Of a DNA stretch of 64,000 nucleotides, positions 42,760 to 52,038 are shown piece after piece. The first letter of the stretch is position 1. Every line of letters starts with the position of its first letter. Where the stretch lies: contig NZ_CP010429.1 in the NCBI RefSeq assembly GCF_000974425.1, positions 2,480,001-2,544,000 of the forward strand, in the 5' to 3' direction. A model generated the notes under the pieces. The model did no database searches and was not told the origin of the DNA. It worked only from the letters and a program-made list of their open reading frames with translations. The translations under genes and the position numbers were made by a program. Source of the stretch: Spirosoma radiotolerans. GTDB lineage: Bacteria > Bacteroidota > Bacteroidia > Cytophagales > Spirosomataceae.

Positions 42760-44407
42760 TCTGATTCCAGACGGGTCGGTCGGTGTTCTGAGCCGTGAGG
42801 TAGCCAATCAGGAATTGCAATTGCACATGCCGGGCAGCCGCTGTCCAATCGAACGGTTGATTCATATCGTCCTTGGGGGTGTGGTATACCGTGGCCCGCC
42901 AGTCGAGGTTGAGTTTGGTGCCGTCGCGGTCGTCGCCGGTGGTTGAGCCACTTTTAATGTAAATCGCGGGGATTCCCTGCCGGACAAAACTAAAGTGGTC
43001 GGAGCGCATAAAGACGGCCTGCTCGGGAATCGGGTCTTTGGCAATCGTTACACCCACAAACTGTGCGGCTGCATCGACGGCCCCTTTCATACTCGAATGC
43101 TCGGACCCATAGGGGACGATGTCGAGAAGGGGATGAAAGAAAAAGGGCATATCCAGGCACAGGTTGGCCACAATTTTGTCTTTGGGTACGGTCGGGTTAC
43201 TGGCAAAATAGTCGGAGCCAAGCAGGCCCATTTCTTCACCCGTGACGGCTACGAACAGAATAGACCGGCGTGGGGCTTTGGGCAGGCTGGAAAACAGCCG
43301 GGCCGTTTCCAAATTGATCGCTACACCCGATGCATTGTCGTGGGCGCCATTATTGATAGAGTCGCCGGGCGCGTCCACGCCCGGCGTGGACGCGCCCTTC
43401 ACAGGCTTGGTAATGCCCAGGTGATCGAGGTGAGAGACATAGACAACGTATTCGTCTTTCAGCTTGGGGTCGGAGCCGGGTAACAGACCCACCAGATTTT
43501 CGCCCACTAGCCCGTCGCTCAGATCAGTGTGGGTATGCGCACGAACGGAGATGGTCAATGGAAATGCCTGCGGTTGGCTTTGGTTGGCCGCTTTTCGGGC
43601 TTCCTCAAACGCTTTACTAGCTCCGGTAAAGATAGATCGGGCGGTGGAGTCGCCCAGAGACGCAATTACCTTTAGTTGCGGAAACGTACGCTGTGCCTGT
43701 CCCTTGGTATCCGTCCAGCGATAAATTGGTTGCCGGTTTCGGGGGGAATTCGACTCAATTCGGGCCCGCACATCGGTAGGCAGGCTGAACGTGATCAGGC
43801 CAACGGCGCCACGCGAAGCCGCGACTTCAGCCTTAGTTGACCCGGTATAAGCCCGCTGATTAGATGGAAAAGTGGCGGGGGCACCGTTGAAACAAGCGAC
43901 AATTTTCCCGCTCACATCAATGCCCTTGTAGTCATCATAGCCCAGTTCGGGCGCTGATACCCCGAAGCCAACAAATACGACCGGTGCCGACACGTCACTA
44001 ATGGCTTGCCCAAAATTAGGGGTAAGAATAAAGTTTTTGCCGTAGGTTAAGGGCTGCTCTTTGCCATCCTGAATGAACACCATGGAACTGGCTTCTTCGC
44101 GCACCTGCGCCCGGCGGAGCGGTACAGCCTGACGGTAGGTGCCTTTTTGACCTGCCGGGAGAAAGCCTAATTGTTTAAATTGCTTTTCAACATATTGGGC
44201 GGCCAGTTCAAACCCTTTTGTGCCGGGTTTTCGCCCTTCGAGTTTGTCGTCGGCGAGGTAGCGCATGTGGGCTTCAATGGCCTCAGGGCGCACGCTGCGG
44301 GCGACTTTCTGGGCTTCGGCCGGGATGGCGGGTAAACCGGTTGTCGACTGGGCCGATGCTGTAATGACTGTCAGGACAGTTACCGGTAAAAGCATAAATC
44401 GATTCAT
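42707..44407 (-). CDS. Exported M28-family zinc aminopeptidase with a palindromic insertion
   Basis: A 566-residue protein with a signal peptide (1-19), a protease-associated-like insert domain (about 130-240) and an M28 catalytic domain (about 290-560). Zinc-site motifs are visible: V-S-H-L-D-H-L-G, G-A-H-D-N-A-S-G and V-T-G-E-E-M-G-L-L-G-S. M28 enzymes release N-terminal amino acids. Residues 338-347 (Gly-Ala-Ser-Thr-Pro-Gly-Val-Asp-Ala-Pro) form an extra loop encoded by a 31-base perfect palindrome between two zinc motifs. ATG 44407 is used, because the longer frame begins with TTG. First gene of a three-gene operon. Confidence 0.88.
   Translation of the reverse strand: MNRFMLLPVTVLTVITASAQSTTGLPAIPAEAQKVARSVRPEAIEAHMRYLADDKLEGRKPGTKGFELAAQYVEKQFKQLGFLPAGQKGTYRQAVPLRRAQVREEASSMVFIQDGKEQPLTYGKNFILTPNFGQAISDVSAPVVFVGFGVSAPELGYDDYKGIDVSGKIVACFNGAPATFPSNQRAYTGSTKAEVAASRGAVGLITFSLPTDVRARIESNSPRNRQPIYRWTDTKGQAQRTFPQLKVIASLGDSTARSIFTGASKAFEEARKAANQSQPQAFPLTISVRAHTHTDLSDGLVGENLVGLLPGSDPKLKDEYVVYVSHLDHLGITKPVKGASTPGVDAPGDSINNGAHDNASGVAINLETARLFSSLPKAPRRSILFVAVTGEEMGLLGSDYFASNPTVPKDKIVANLCLDMPFFFHPLLDIVPYGSEHSSMKGAVDAAAQFVGVTIAKDPIPEQAVFMRSDHFSFVRQGIPAIYIKSGSTTGDDRDGTKLNLDWRATVYHTPKDDMNQPFDWTAAARHVQLQFLIGYLTAQNTDRPVWNQNDFFGTKFSASTATKLK
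43367..43397. repeat. Perfect 31-base palindrome inside the M28 gene
   Basis: Arms 43367-43381 and 43383-43397 are exactly complementary around one base. The ten codons at 43367-43396 encode Gly-Ala-Ser-Thr-Pro-Gly-Val-Asp-Ala-Pro, and because of the symmetry the opposite strand can encode the same ten residues. Confidence 0.95.
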
Positions 44408-44557
44408 CGTACGCAAAATCAGTGTTCGTTGATGGCAGCGTCAGCCAACCCAACGCTCAACTGCGAAATTAACCGAATCTGCCATCTTTTGACTAGACAA
44501 ACCCGTTTAATCCATTTATCCGGCAGTCTGTTGGCCATTGGTAAGCACTAAAGTGAG

Positions 44558-46000
44558 TTAGGCAGCCGGCGTGTGCAGTTTACTCCGTTTTTTGCCGTAA
44601 GCAAAATAAATGACCAGGCCAATGGCCAGCCAGACTACCAGCCGGATCCAGGTGTCGGCCGGGAGTGACAGCATCATGAGGGCGCAGGTCAGAATGCCCA
44701 GAATCGGTACTACCGGTACCCAGGGCGTTCGGAAGGCGCGGGGCGCATCGGGCTGCTGTTTGCGCAGAATCAGCACACCCAGACAAACCATGATGAACGC
44801 CAGTAACGTGCCAATGCTCGTCATTTCGCCGACCACCCGTATGGGCACAAGGCCCGCAAAAAGGCTGATGAAAACGCAGAGCAGGATATTGGATCGCCAG
44901 GGCGTTTGAAAGCGGGGGTGAATATCAGAGAAGGCGCGGGGTAGCAGTCCATCTCGGCTCATGGAAAAAAACACCCTCGACTGCCCAAGCAAATCCACTA
45001 AAATAACAGACGTATAACCGATCAAAATGGCCAATATAATGGCCTGACTAAGCCAGCCATAAGGTGTTTTTTCAATGGCGATGGCCACCGGAGCCGCACT
45101 GTCCTTGAACTCGGTATAATTCGCCAGACCCGTCATGACATACGCGAACAGAACGAACAGGATAGTGCAGACAATCAGCGAACCCAGAATGCCAATGGGC
45201 ATGTTGCGTTGTGGATTCTTGGTTTCCTGCGCCATTGTGGCCACAATATCGAAGCCAATGAATACAAAGAAAACGACCCCGGCACCCCGCAAAACGCCAC
45301 TAATGCCAAACTCGCCAAACACACCCGTATTGGGCGGAATATAGGGTGAATAATTGGCCGGGTCGATGTACTGCCAACCCAGTGCGATGAACACCAGAAC
45401 AACCAGCACTTTCAGACTCACAACAATGGCGTTGAACACGGCCGAGCCCTGCGTACCCCGGATAATAATCACCGAAACGGCCACCACAACCAGAACCGCC
45501 GGCAGGTTAATGAACCCGCTGACGACAGAACCATCGGGCATCGTCAGCGTTTCGAACGGCGACTGCACCAACTGTGGCGGCAAGTGGATGTCGTATTTGG
45601 CCAGAAAGCGCGTCAGGTATTGAGACCAGCTAATGGCGACTGTAGCCGCTCCCACAGAATATTCGAGCACCAGGTCCCAGCCGATGATCCAGGCAAACAA
45701 CTCACCCAAAGTAGCGTAGGCATAGGTGTAGGCACTCCCGGCCACGGGAACCATAGCCGCAAACTCAGCATAACACAAGGCACTGAACGCGCAGCCAATG
45801 GCTGCTACGACAAACGAAAGAGTAACCGCCGGGCCAGCATGATTGGCGGCTGCAATGCCCGTGAGTGAAAACAAACCTGCTCCAATAATAACCCCGATAC
45901 CCAGGGCCACCAGATTAAACGCACCGAGCGAACGCTTCAGGGTTGACTTACCGCTTTCGTCGGCTTCCTGCCGTAGCAGGTCAAGAGATTTTATACGCAT
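44558..46000 (-). CDS. APC-superfamily permease, cationic amino acid transporter type
   Basis: A 480-residue permease with about twelve to fourteen helices. Helix 1 carries G-I-G-V-I-I-G-A-G-L-F, followed by A-G-P-A-V, and helix 3 has V-P-V-A-G-S-A-Y-T-Y-A-Y, the pattern of the YfnA/CAT branch that carries arginine, lysine or branched-chain amino acids. It is not in the same operon as the peptidase (150 bases separate them). A small membrane protein gene lies 89 bases upstream on the same strand. Confidence 0.9.
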   Translation of the reverse strand: MRIKSLDLLRQEADESGKSTLKRSLGAFNLVALGIGVIIGAGLFSLTGIAAANHAGPAVTLSFVVAAIGCAFSALCYAEFAAMVPVAGSAYTYAYATLGELFAWIIGWDLVLEYSVGAATVAISWSQYLTRFLAKYDIHLPPQLVQSPFETLTMPDGSVVSGFINLPAVLVVVAVSVIIIRGTQGSAVFNAIVVSLKVLVVLVFIALGWQYIDPANYSPYIPPNTGVFGEFGISGVLRGAGVVFFVFIGFDIVATMAQETKNPQRNMPIGILGSLIVCTILFVLFAYVMTGLANYTEFKDSAAPVAIAIEKTPYGWLSQAIILAILIGYTSVILVDLLGQSRVFFSMSRDGLLPRAFSDIHPRFQTPWRSNILLCVFISLFAGLVPIRVVGEMTSIGTLLAFIMVCLGVLILRKQQPDAPRAFRTPWVPVVPILGILTCALMMLSLPADTWIRLVVWLAIGLVIYFAYGKKRSKLHTPAA

Positions 46001-46089
46001 TAGAAATTGATGAAGAATACGCGACCAGCAAAGCAGTCAGATCAATGGCTGCTCACCAGCATAAGGCCCTACATATAGGCCGGCAGTAG

Positions 46090-46335
46090 TTAATGTTGTG
46101 TGTAATGTACACCAACAGCGATCAGTGATGCAATTAACCAAAGTAGAAAGAATGCTCTCGAATAAGGATTGAGCGGCATATCGTCGGTTTCATCACTTAA
46201 AAATCGGGAATTCGTAGTCGACCGTTCTAATGCTTTGCCCAGGTACCAGTAAGTCGGCTTGACTACGGCTAAAGGATGCGTATTTATTGAAAAGGAACGA
46301 ACCTTGACGCGTCTGTTGCTGATGATCACTGTCAT
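46090..46335 (-). CDS. Small membrane protein of unknown function
   Basis: An 81-residue protein from ATG 46335 (the longer frame to 46443 would run through the leader hairpins). The N-terminal 55 residues are polar and basic, with K-P-T-Y-W-Y-L-G-K-A-L-E-R, and residues about 60-76 form a single membrane helix (A-F-F-L-L-W-L-I-A-S-L-I-A-V-G-V). I do not recognise a family. It precedes the APC permease and may be cotranscribed with it. Confidence 0.5.
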   Translation of the reverse strand: MTVIISNRRVKVRSFSINTHPLAVVKPTYWYLGKALERSTTNSRFLSDETDDMPLNPYSRAFFLLWLIASLIAVGVHYTQH

Positions 46336-46354
46336 TGGATGGCTTGTTTTAGAA

Positions 46355-46435
46355 ACAAAAACAATATTATAAAGTCTATAGGCTTTATAGTTTGATTTAG
46401 AACAAGTAATCCGCCCCCTGGTGGGAGGGCGGATT
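46355..46435 (-). promoter_or_regulatory. Structured leader, possible attenuator
   Basis: Between the -7 box at 46448-46441 and the small membrane protein start lie two hairpins: a 9-bp GC-rich stem (46408-46416 with 46427-46435), and a 7-bp stem (46368-46374 with 46383-46389) followed on the minus strand by ATATTGTTTTTG. The second looks like a weak terminator, so this may be an attenuated leader or a short RNA. It matches no riboswitch class that I know. Confidence 0.35.
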
Positions 46436-46440
46436 GGGAG

Positions 46441-46448
46441 CAAAGCTA
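46441..46448 (-). promoter_or_regulatory. -7 promoter box ahead of the small membrane protein
   Basis: TAGCTTTG on the minus strand, an exact TAnnTTTG match. The start codon is 105 bases downstream, leaving a structured leader. Confidence 0.45.
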
Positions 46449-46545
46449 GTTACCCTTGCCTATATTTCAAATAATTATGTGTTTTTCGGTTTAGCACCCC
46501 CGCAACTAGCGTTACTTACGGAGCTGTTTTACCATTTACGTAAAC

Positions 46546-46637
46546 TTTTTGTCATTCTAACGCAGGAAGAATCTTAAACTATCTCCGCTTACACCAGGAA
46601 ACCTTAAGATTCTTCCTGCATCAGAATGACAAAAAAA
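46546..46637. repeat. Dispersed hairpin element, family A copy 2
   Basis: Arms 46551-46577 and 46604-46630 begin GTCATTCT and end with CTTAA; 25 of 27 positions pair, and the two exceptions become G-U pairs in minus-strand RNA. T-runs flank both ends. It is related to the element at 20028-20113 and lies just beyond the 3' end of the ROK gene. Confidence 0.8.
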
Positions 46638-46675
46638 CACGATCTGAATTCGGTTCTAGAAGGTTAAAATATGAT

Positions 46676-47596
46676 TTATAACAACGCAGCCCCGAAAACG
46701 CCTGCACTGTCCCCCAGTTTGGGTTTTAGGAATTTGGTGTTGATCTCCCGGCTGTTGAAGACATATTTCTTGGCCCGTTCAACGCCTTCCGTATACAGCA
46801 AATCCACATTACCGACCCCGCCACCCAGAACAATAGCATCCGGATCCAGAATATTGATAATAACGGAAACGGCCCGCCCAAAGTACTCGAGCATTCGGTT
46901 TACGGTTTGGCTCGCCATCAGGTCGTTTCCCTCCTGATACCGGTCCATGATCTCCTGCATGGTTCGTTCCTCTCCGCTCAGTTGTTTATAATAACGTTGG
47001 AGCGCCGGGCCTGAAATGACCTGCTCATTGCAACCGGCTTTGCCACAATAACAGGGGTAGCCGTTTTCTTCCAGAATATTATGACCCCATTCGCCACCGA
47101 TGCCCTGCAAGCCATTCAGCACGAACGGCACCCCATCGCGTCCCCGTATAACGACCCCTCCGCCAACGCCGGTCCCCATGATAACGCCGAAGACGGTCTG
47201 GAAATCGGGGACAACATCAGGCACGATTCCCATGGTGGACTCGGCCAGGGCAAAGCAATTGGCATCGTTGGCAACGGAAACAGGTACGCCCAGAAGCCGG
47301 GCCAAATCCTGCTTCATCGGTTTACCATTCAGCACCGTTGTGTTGCAGTTTTTCATGGCCTGACGCGCTGGATCGAAGGAGCCCGGTGTACCAAACCCGA
47401 TTCGGTCGGGTTGAAGGCTGGTTTCGGCTTTCAGCATGTCGATAAGCCGACTAATCTGACTCATGATATGGTCATAGCCTTTATGCGCTTCGGTGTCGAT
47501 GCGTTTACGAATAATGACAGCGTCGGGCGAGGGAGCGGATAAAATAACCCCCTCGATTTTGGTGCCGCCCAGGTCAATACCCCAATAGTTTTGCAT
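46676..47596 (-). CDS. ROK-family sugar kinase
   Basis: A 306-residue ROK protein. The N-terminal phosphate-binding motif is I-D-L-G-G-T-K-I-E-G; there is a central G-T-G-V-G-G-G; and the zinc/ROK signature (about 165-190) shows G-G-E-W-G-H followed by C-Y-C-G-K-A-G-C. It lacks the N-terminal helix-turn-helix of ROK repressors, so it is probably a glucokinase or fructokinase that phosphorylates a hexose with ATP. Substrate not determined. Monocistronic, ending at a family A hairpin. Confidence 0.9.
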   Translation of the reverse strand: MQNYWGIDLGGTKIEGVILSAPSPDAVIIRKRIDTEAHKGYDHIMSQISRLIDMLKAETSLQPDRIGFGTPGSFDPARQAMKNCNTTVLNGKPMKQDLARLLGVPVSVANDANCFALAESTMGIVPDVVPDFQTVFGVIMGTGVGGGVVIRGRDGVPFVLNGLQGIGGEWGHNILEENGYPCYCGKAGCNEQVISGPALQRYYKQLSGEERTMQEIMDRYQEGNDLMASQTVNRMLEYFGRAVSVIINILDPDAIVLGGGVGNVDLLYTEGVERAKKYVFNSREINTKFLKPKLGDSAGVFGAALL

Positions 47597-47882
47597 TTAC
47601 TAAAAAAATAGGTGAAGTTAATTTAGGATGGTAACTGCACTTGATTTATAGCCTCAAGGTTGTTGTTTATACTCGTTTATTGAGAATCGACCAACGGGTT
47701 AATGAGACAAAGATGATGGCTCTTGGTGCTTGCAGTGTTCATATATAACCTGATTTATGACAAATTGGCTAGTTTTACCATCGCTTTTCCTGAATTTTGT
47801 CGTCAACATAAACTCCAATTTCAGGAAACTGGAAAGATTCTGTTTCAAATCAACATGCATTAAGTTAAAATCAAAAATAAGT

Positions 47883-48350
47883 ATGCTTACACCTGGCCAA
47901 AAAGCTCCCGAGTTTTCGCTCTATAGCGCTGATAAAAAGGAAGTTACCCTGTCAACGTTTAAAGGAAAGAATGTCATTATTCTTTTCTTCCCAATGGCTT
48001 TTACGAGCGTCTGTACAGCTGAGCTTTGCGAAATGCGGGATAATATCAGCATCTACTCAGCTCTGAACGCCGAGGTATTGGGTATTTCAGTCGATTCGCC
48101 GTTTACACTGGCTAAGTTTAAGGAAGAACAAAACCTGCCGTTCGATTTATTGTCTGACTTCAATAAAGAGGTTTCGCAGGCGTATGATACCTATTATGAA
48201 ACCTTTGTCATGAATCTGAAAGGTGTCAGTAAACGTTCGGCCTTTGTGGTTGATCAGGAGGGTATTATCCAATACGCCGAAGTGCTCGAAAGTGCTGGTG
48301 ACGTACCTAATTTTCAAGCCGTTCAGCAAACGTTAAACTCTCTCAACTAA
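47883..48350 (+). CDS. Peroxiredoxin (AhpC/TSA family)
   Basis: A 155-residue thioredoxin-fold peroxidase. The peroxidatic Cys is C44 in F-T-S-V-C-T-A-E-L-C-E, with C49 five residues later, the spacing seen in BCP/PrxQ-type enzymes; a nearby P-M-A-F-T-S-V segment replaces the usual P-x-x-x-T. It reduces peroxides with thioredoxin as donor in characterised members. ATG 47883 fits the family start; the longer frame from 47757 adds residues with no domain. Monocistronic. Confidence 0.88.
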   Translation: MLTPGQKAPEFSLYSADKKEVTLSTFKGKNVIILFFPMAFTSVCTAELCEMRDNISIYSALNAEVLGISVDSPFTLAKFKEEQNLPFDLLSDFNKEVSQAYDTYYETFVMNLKGVSKRSAFVVDQEGIIQYAEVLESAGDVPNFQAVQQTLNSLN

Positions 48351-48372
48351 TATTAATCAAGCGAAAATAGTC

Positions 48373-48457
48373 AACCACAGAGGCATAAAGTGCACAGAGT
48401 TGTAAAATGGAAATTACGAACCAATTACGGCTCTGTGTTCTTTGTGCCTCTGTGGTT
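48373..48457. repeat. Dispersed hairpin element, family B copy 2
   Basis: Arms 48373-48399 and 48431-48457 pair at 24 of 27 positions and start AACCACAGAGGCA, like the hairpin at 33724-33803. It is the likely terminator of the peroxiredoxin gene. Confidence 0.75.
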
Positions 48458-48542
48458 AGTGATTTTTATTAGGAAGTCCTGTCATTACGTATCATTTCTT
48501 GTAGGGCTTTAGCTCCAAGTCAAAGTCCTAATCCGTTATAAA

Positions 48543-49307
48543 ATGGCCTGGTATCATACTTTTTTTCATGGATTGCCGCAGGCTGCGTGGAAGGCTGCCC
48601 AAACCGAAGAGCAAACGCACCTTGACCTGGAATTGCTCGTGGAAACACTCGATTTTGGCCCCGATGACCGATTGCTGGATGTTTTCTGCGGTTATGGTCG
48701 GCATGCGCTGCCGCTGGCCCGCATGGGCGCTCGTGTGACGGGAGTCGATATTTCGGAAGAATACATTGCCGAACTGGAAGCCGCCGTCAATGCCGAAAAG
48801 CTGCCTTTGGTTCCCATAGCTGCTGATTTCCTGGCGATGCCGGAAGCCGACCTCGGGGCGCCAGGCTCTTTTGACGGGGCTTACTGCCTGGGGAATAGTT
48901 TCAGTTTTTTTCCCAGACCCGACATGCGCGCTTTTCTGACACGCATTGCCCAACTGTTGAAGCCAGGGGGGCGTTTTCTGGCGCATACTGAAATGCTCGC
49001 CGAATCGGTTCTGCCCGATTACCAGACCCGCAATTGGCAACCTGTTGGTGAGGATGGCGAGGAGCCAATTCTATTTCTGGTGGAGAATGAATACATTCCG
49101 ATGGAAAGCCGAATTGATGCACACCTGACCTACGTGCGGGCTGGCCAGACACAGACCCGTATGGCACAGCATTTCGTGTATACCCTGGCCGAACTTCGCG
49201 GCTTGTTTGTTGACGCAGGCCTTACAATTCTCGATTGTTACGGTACAATTGATGGTGAACCATTTGCGTTTGGCGATGAAGCGGTTTGGATCTTAGCCAA
49301 GCGATAA
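48543..49307 (+). CDS. Class I SAM-dependent methyltransferase
   Basis: A 254-residue cytosolic methyltransferase with the Rossmann SAM site: motif I is L-L-D-V-F-C-G-Y-G-R-H-A (about residue 45) and motif II is V-T-G-V-D-I-S. A-D-F-L-A-M-P and L-L-K-P-G-G-R-F follow. It has no extra domain that would name the methyl acceptor. Monocistronic; nothing in the neighbourhood indicates its pathway. Confidence 0.87.
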   Translation: MAWYHTFFHGLPQAAWKAAQTEEQTHLDLELLVETLDFGPDDRLLDVFCGYGRHALPLARMGARVTGVDISEEYIAELEAAVNAEKLPLVPIAADFLAMPEADLGAPGSFDGAYCLGNSFSFFPRPDMRAFLTRIAQLLKPGGRFLAHTEMLAESVLPDYQTRNWQPVGEDGEEPILFLVENEYIPMESRIDAHLTYVRAGQTQTRMAQHFVYTLAELRGLFVDAGLTILDCYGTIDGEPFAFGDEAVWILAKR

Positions 49308-49513
49308 TAAGTACCAATTGATAGTTGGTATATAATTATGTTACCTAAAGGCAATTAATAATTATTAGATTAATCTTTTGATTATCAATATGTTATATAT
49401 TTTATTTAATTCTGTTTTTAACTTTTTTGAGGGTTGTTGTATTATTTCGGTATAAATCCGTAGTTTTCAGTCGATATAACACCGTTAACTGAAGATCGAT
49501 CGCCTGAAATTGT

Positions 49514-50107
49514 ATGGAAACTATCGAACGCAAGCCACGTAGTCGAGAGCAAGCCCGTTCCGGTATCTTGAAAACGGCTAAGACAATTGCCCGTCGGGAA
49601 GGCTGGCAAGCCGTTTCGATTCGAAAAATAGCCGACGCCATTGAGTATAGCGCGCCTATTGTCTACGAATATTTTGATAGCAAGGATGTTCTGTTAGATG
49701 AGATACGGAATGAAGGATTCCGGCATTTAGCCCAGGAATATGAGCGCATCTTAAAACTTTACCGCGATCCTGAAAAGCGACTTTACGAAATCTCCCTCGT
49801 GCAGTGGGAGTTTGCCCGTCATCAACCTGAGATCTATCAGGTGATGTACAATCTGGATGGCGCATATTGTACACTCCCCGTGTATCAATCGGAAGCCATG
49901 CAGGCTGTGAGCCGGATTGTCCGTGAAATTATTTTCTCCTTTATTCCCAAAGCGGAAGAAAGTATCAAACGACTTTATTTTCAGTGGTGGTCGGTATCAC
50001 ACGGGACAATTATGCTGGCCATGCTCCTGAAGAACGAACAATCCCTCGATCAGTCTGAACAAATTTATCGGGAAACCATGCGTCGTTTTGTCCGTGATTT
50101 GCGGTAG
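49514..50107 (+). CDS. TetR-family transcriptional regulator
   Basis: A 197-residue repressor with an N-terminal HTH (about 12-60, I-A-D-A-I-E-Y-S-A-P-I-V-Y-E-Y-F) and a helical ligand-binding domain of the TetR_C WHG-like type (W-W-S-V-S-H-G-T-I near residue 158). It precedes an NmrA oxidoreductase by 73 bases on the same strand and probably controls it. The 200 bases upstream are very AT-rich with no exact -7 box. Confidence 0.9.
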   Translation: METIERKPRSREQARSGILKTAKTIARREGWQAVSIRKIADAIEYSAPIVYEYFDSKDVLLDEIRNEGFRHLAQEYERILKLYRDPEKRLYEISLVQWEFARHQPEIYQVMYNLDGAYCTLPVYQSEAMQAVSRIVREIIFSFIPKAEESIKRLYFQWWSVSHGTIMLAMLLKNEQSLDQSEQIYRETMRRFVRDLR

Positions 50108-50180
50108 CCAGCGCGAAGAAAATTCGCTGACCCTTTTGTAAAGAGCAAGCTTTCTCCTGCACTACCCACCCCCATATCTC

Positions 50181-51044
50181 ATGCAAATTGCCGTGATCGG
50201 CGCAACGGGAATGCTTGGTCAACCCGTTACGCGCGAACTGATCTGGGCTGGTTTTTCGGTGCGGATCATCGCCCGTGATGTCGAGAAGGCACGACGGTTT
50301 TTTTCTGATACAACCGTTATGGCCGGTGATCTGAACAACGTTGAGAGTCTGGTCAACGCATTGAGTGGGGTAGAGGTAGTTTATCTGAACGCATCTATCC
50401 GACAGAACGAAAAGAAGGACCATTTTCATACCGAAGACCAGGGCTTGCTCAATCTAATTCAGGCAAGCCGGTTGGCGGGTGTTCGCCGGATTGGCTACCT
50501 GTCATCAATCATCATTCGGTATCAGGGCATGAATGGGTTCGACTGGTGGGTATTTGAGGTAAAGCAGAAAGCGGTGCAACTCATTAAGGAGTCAGGAATT
50601 CCATACAGTATTTTTTATCCGTCCTGCTTTCTGGATTCGTTGAATGGTACCCAACGGCTGGGCCGTTTTGTACTGATGGTTGGTCGGCCGGCCGTTAAAC
50701 CCTGGTATATATCGGCCCGAGATTATGGAAAACAGGTGGCAAAGGCGTTCCGGCTGGCGCAAGGTGAGCAGAATCAGGAATACACCATTCAGGGGCCGGA
50801 AGCTCTTACCCAGCATGAAGCTGCCAAACGGTTTGTGGCGGCTTATAAAAAGGAGAAGCTGGTTGTGCTGACAACCTCTCCTTTCCTCCTGCAACTGGGG
50901 CGCTTGATGTCTCAGCAAGCCGACTATGGCCTGCATATTACAGAGGCACTCAATAACTACCCGGAAGTTTTCGAGGCCGCCCGGACCTGGGCCGATCTGG
51001 GCAAACCCCTAACGACGGTGGAACAATTTGCTGCTCAGGTCTGA
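50181..51044 (+). CDS. NmrA-like NAD(P)-binding oxidoreductase
   Basis: A 287-residue atypical SDR. M-Q-I-A-V-I-G-A-T-G-M-L-G is the NAD(P)-binding loop, and the rest follows the NmrA/NAD(P)H-binding pattern (G-D-L-N-N-V-E-S-L and Y-L-N-A-S-I). It is a distant paralogue of the gene at 5355, also paired with a regulator. Substrate unknown. Confidence 0.87.
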   Translation: MQIAVIGATGMLGQPVTRELIWAGFSVRIIARDVEKARRFFSDTTVMAGDLNNVESLVNALSGVEVVYLNASIRQNEKKDHFHTEDQGLLNLIQASRLAGVRRIGYLSSIIIRYQGMNGFDWWVFEVKQKAVQLIKESGIPYSIFYPSCFLDSLNGTQRLGRFVLMVGRPAVKPWYISARDYGKQVAKAFRLAQGEQNQEYTIQGPEALTQHEAAKRFVAAYKKEKLVVLTTSPFLLQLGRLMSQQADYGLHITEALNNYPEVFEAARTWADLGKPLTTVEQFAAQV

Positions 51045-51143
51045 GGACTGAATGGCCTAAGCACCACCTGCCCGGCGTTGTGGGAGAGAAATCCATCATA
51101 ACTAAACCAGCACGTAAATCAGGCCGTAGCTATATGGAGTTGA

Positions 51144-52013
51144 TCAGTGCATGGGCAAACTTTTGACTTTGCCACCCGACACATCATCGACGCTGTGCTG
51201 GATGATGAACGCTTTTGGATCGACTTCGGTTACCATGCCCCGTAATCGGCTGATTTCAAGACGGGTAACAACGGTATAGAGCACGCTGTCAAGATCCTGA
51301 TGGCTCCCATGTTTCCCGTAGCCACCCTCGCCTTTCAGGATCGTTATACCCCAGCCTTGTTCAATGATGTGTTCCCGGATCAGGGCATTTTGCTTCGAGA
51401 TGATCAGAACGGCCGTATATTCTTCGATACCGTGAATGACAAAGTCCACTGTTTTGGAGGCTGCGAAGTACGTAATCATGGAGTAGAGCGCTGGGTTTAT
51501 TCCCAGAAAGAAAGCAGCCGCACCGAAAATAAGTACGTTCAGAATCAGGATTACATCACTCACTTTCAGAATTGGGCTGCTCCGGCTAATAAGCAACGCT
51601 GCGATTTCCGTTCCATCCAGAACAGCTCCCCCGCGCATGGCCAGCCCAATGCCGGCCCCAATGAAGAAACCCCCAAAAACGGCCGTTAGCAGTAAATCAG
51701 GTGTAACATCCGGATACGGAATAACCGCCAGACTGATGGACAGCCCGGTAATCGCGAGCGTACTTTTCAGCGCAAACTGCCTGCCAAACTGCCGATAGCC
51801 AAGGCCTATGAAGGGTAAATTGATGACCAGAAGCCAGATCGGTAAGGGTACGTTAACAAGCGACGCGAGCAGCATCGAAACACCGGTGACGCCACCATCA
51901 ATAAAATGACTGGACAGCAGAAAGCCCTTGATGCCCATGCCGGCACTGAGTACGCCAGCCACAATGAAAACAGTATCTTTAATGAGTCGATAAGTAGGTG
52001 AGTTTCTAAACAT
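51144..52013 (-). CDS. YitT-family membrane protein
   Basis: A 289-residue protein with five to six membrane helices (about 12-190), including S-H-F-I-D-G-G-V-T-G-V-S and G-A-V-L-D-G-T-E-I, followed by a cytosolic DUF2179 domain (about 200-285). The YitT family is widespread and without an established function. It is separated from cysK by a hairpin, so it is probably a separate transcript. Confidence 0.88.
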   Translation of the reverse strand: MFRNSPTYRLIKDTVFIVAGVLSAGMGIKGFLLSSHFIDGGVTGVSMLLASLVNVPLPIWLLVINLPFIGLGYRQFGRQFALKSTLAITGLSISLAVIPYPDVTPDLLLTAVFGGFFIGAGIGLAMRGGAVLDGTEIAALLISRSSPILKVSDVILILNVLIFGAAAFFLGINPALYSMITYFAASKTVDFVIHGIEEYTAVLIISKQNALIREHIIEQGWGITILKGEGGYGKHGSHQDLDSVLYTVVTRLEISRLRGMVTEVDPKAFIIQHSVDDVSGGKVKSLPMH

Positions 52014-52038
52014 AAGGTCGAGTAGTTAGAAAATAGAA

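Noticed and set aside
46090-46443. Long form (117 residues) of the small membrane protein
   Set aside because: Its first 36 codons run through two leader hairpins right behind the -7 box; ATG 46335 gives a cleaner protein.
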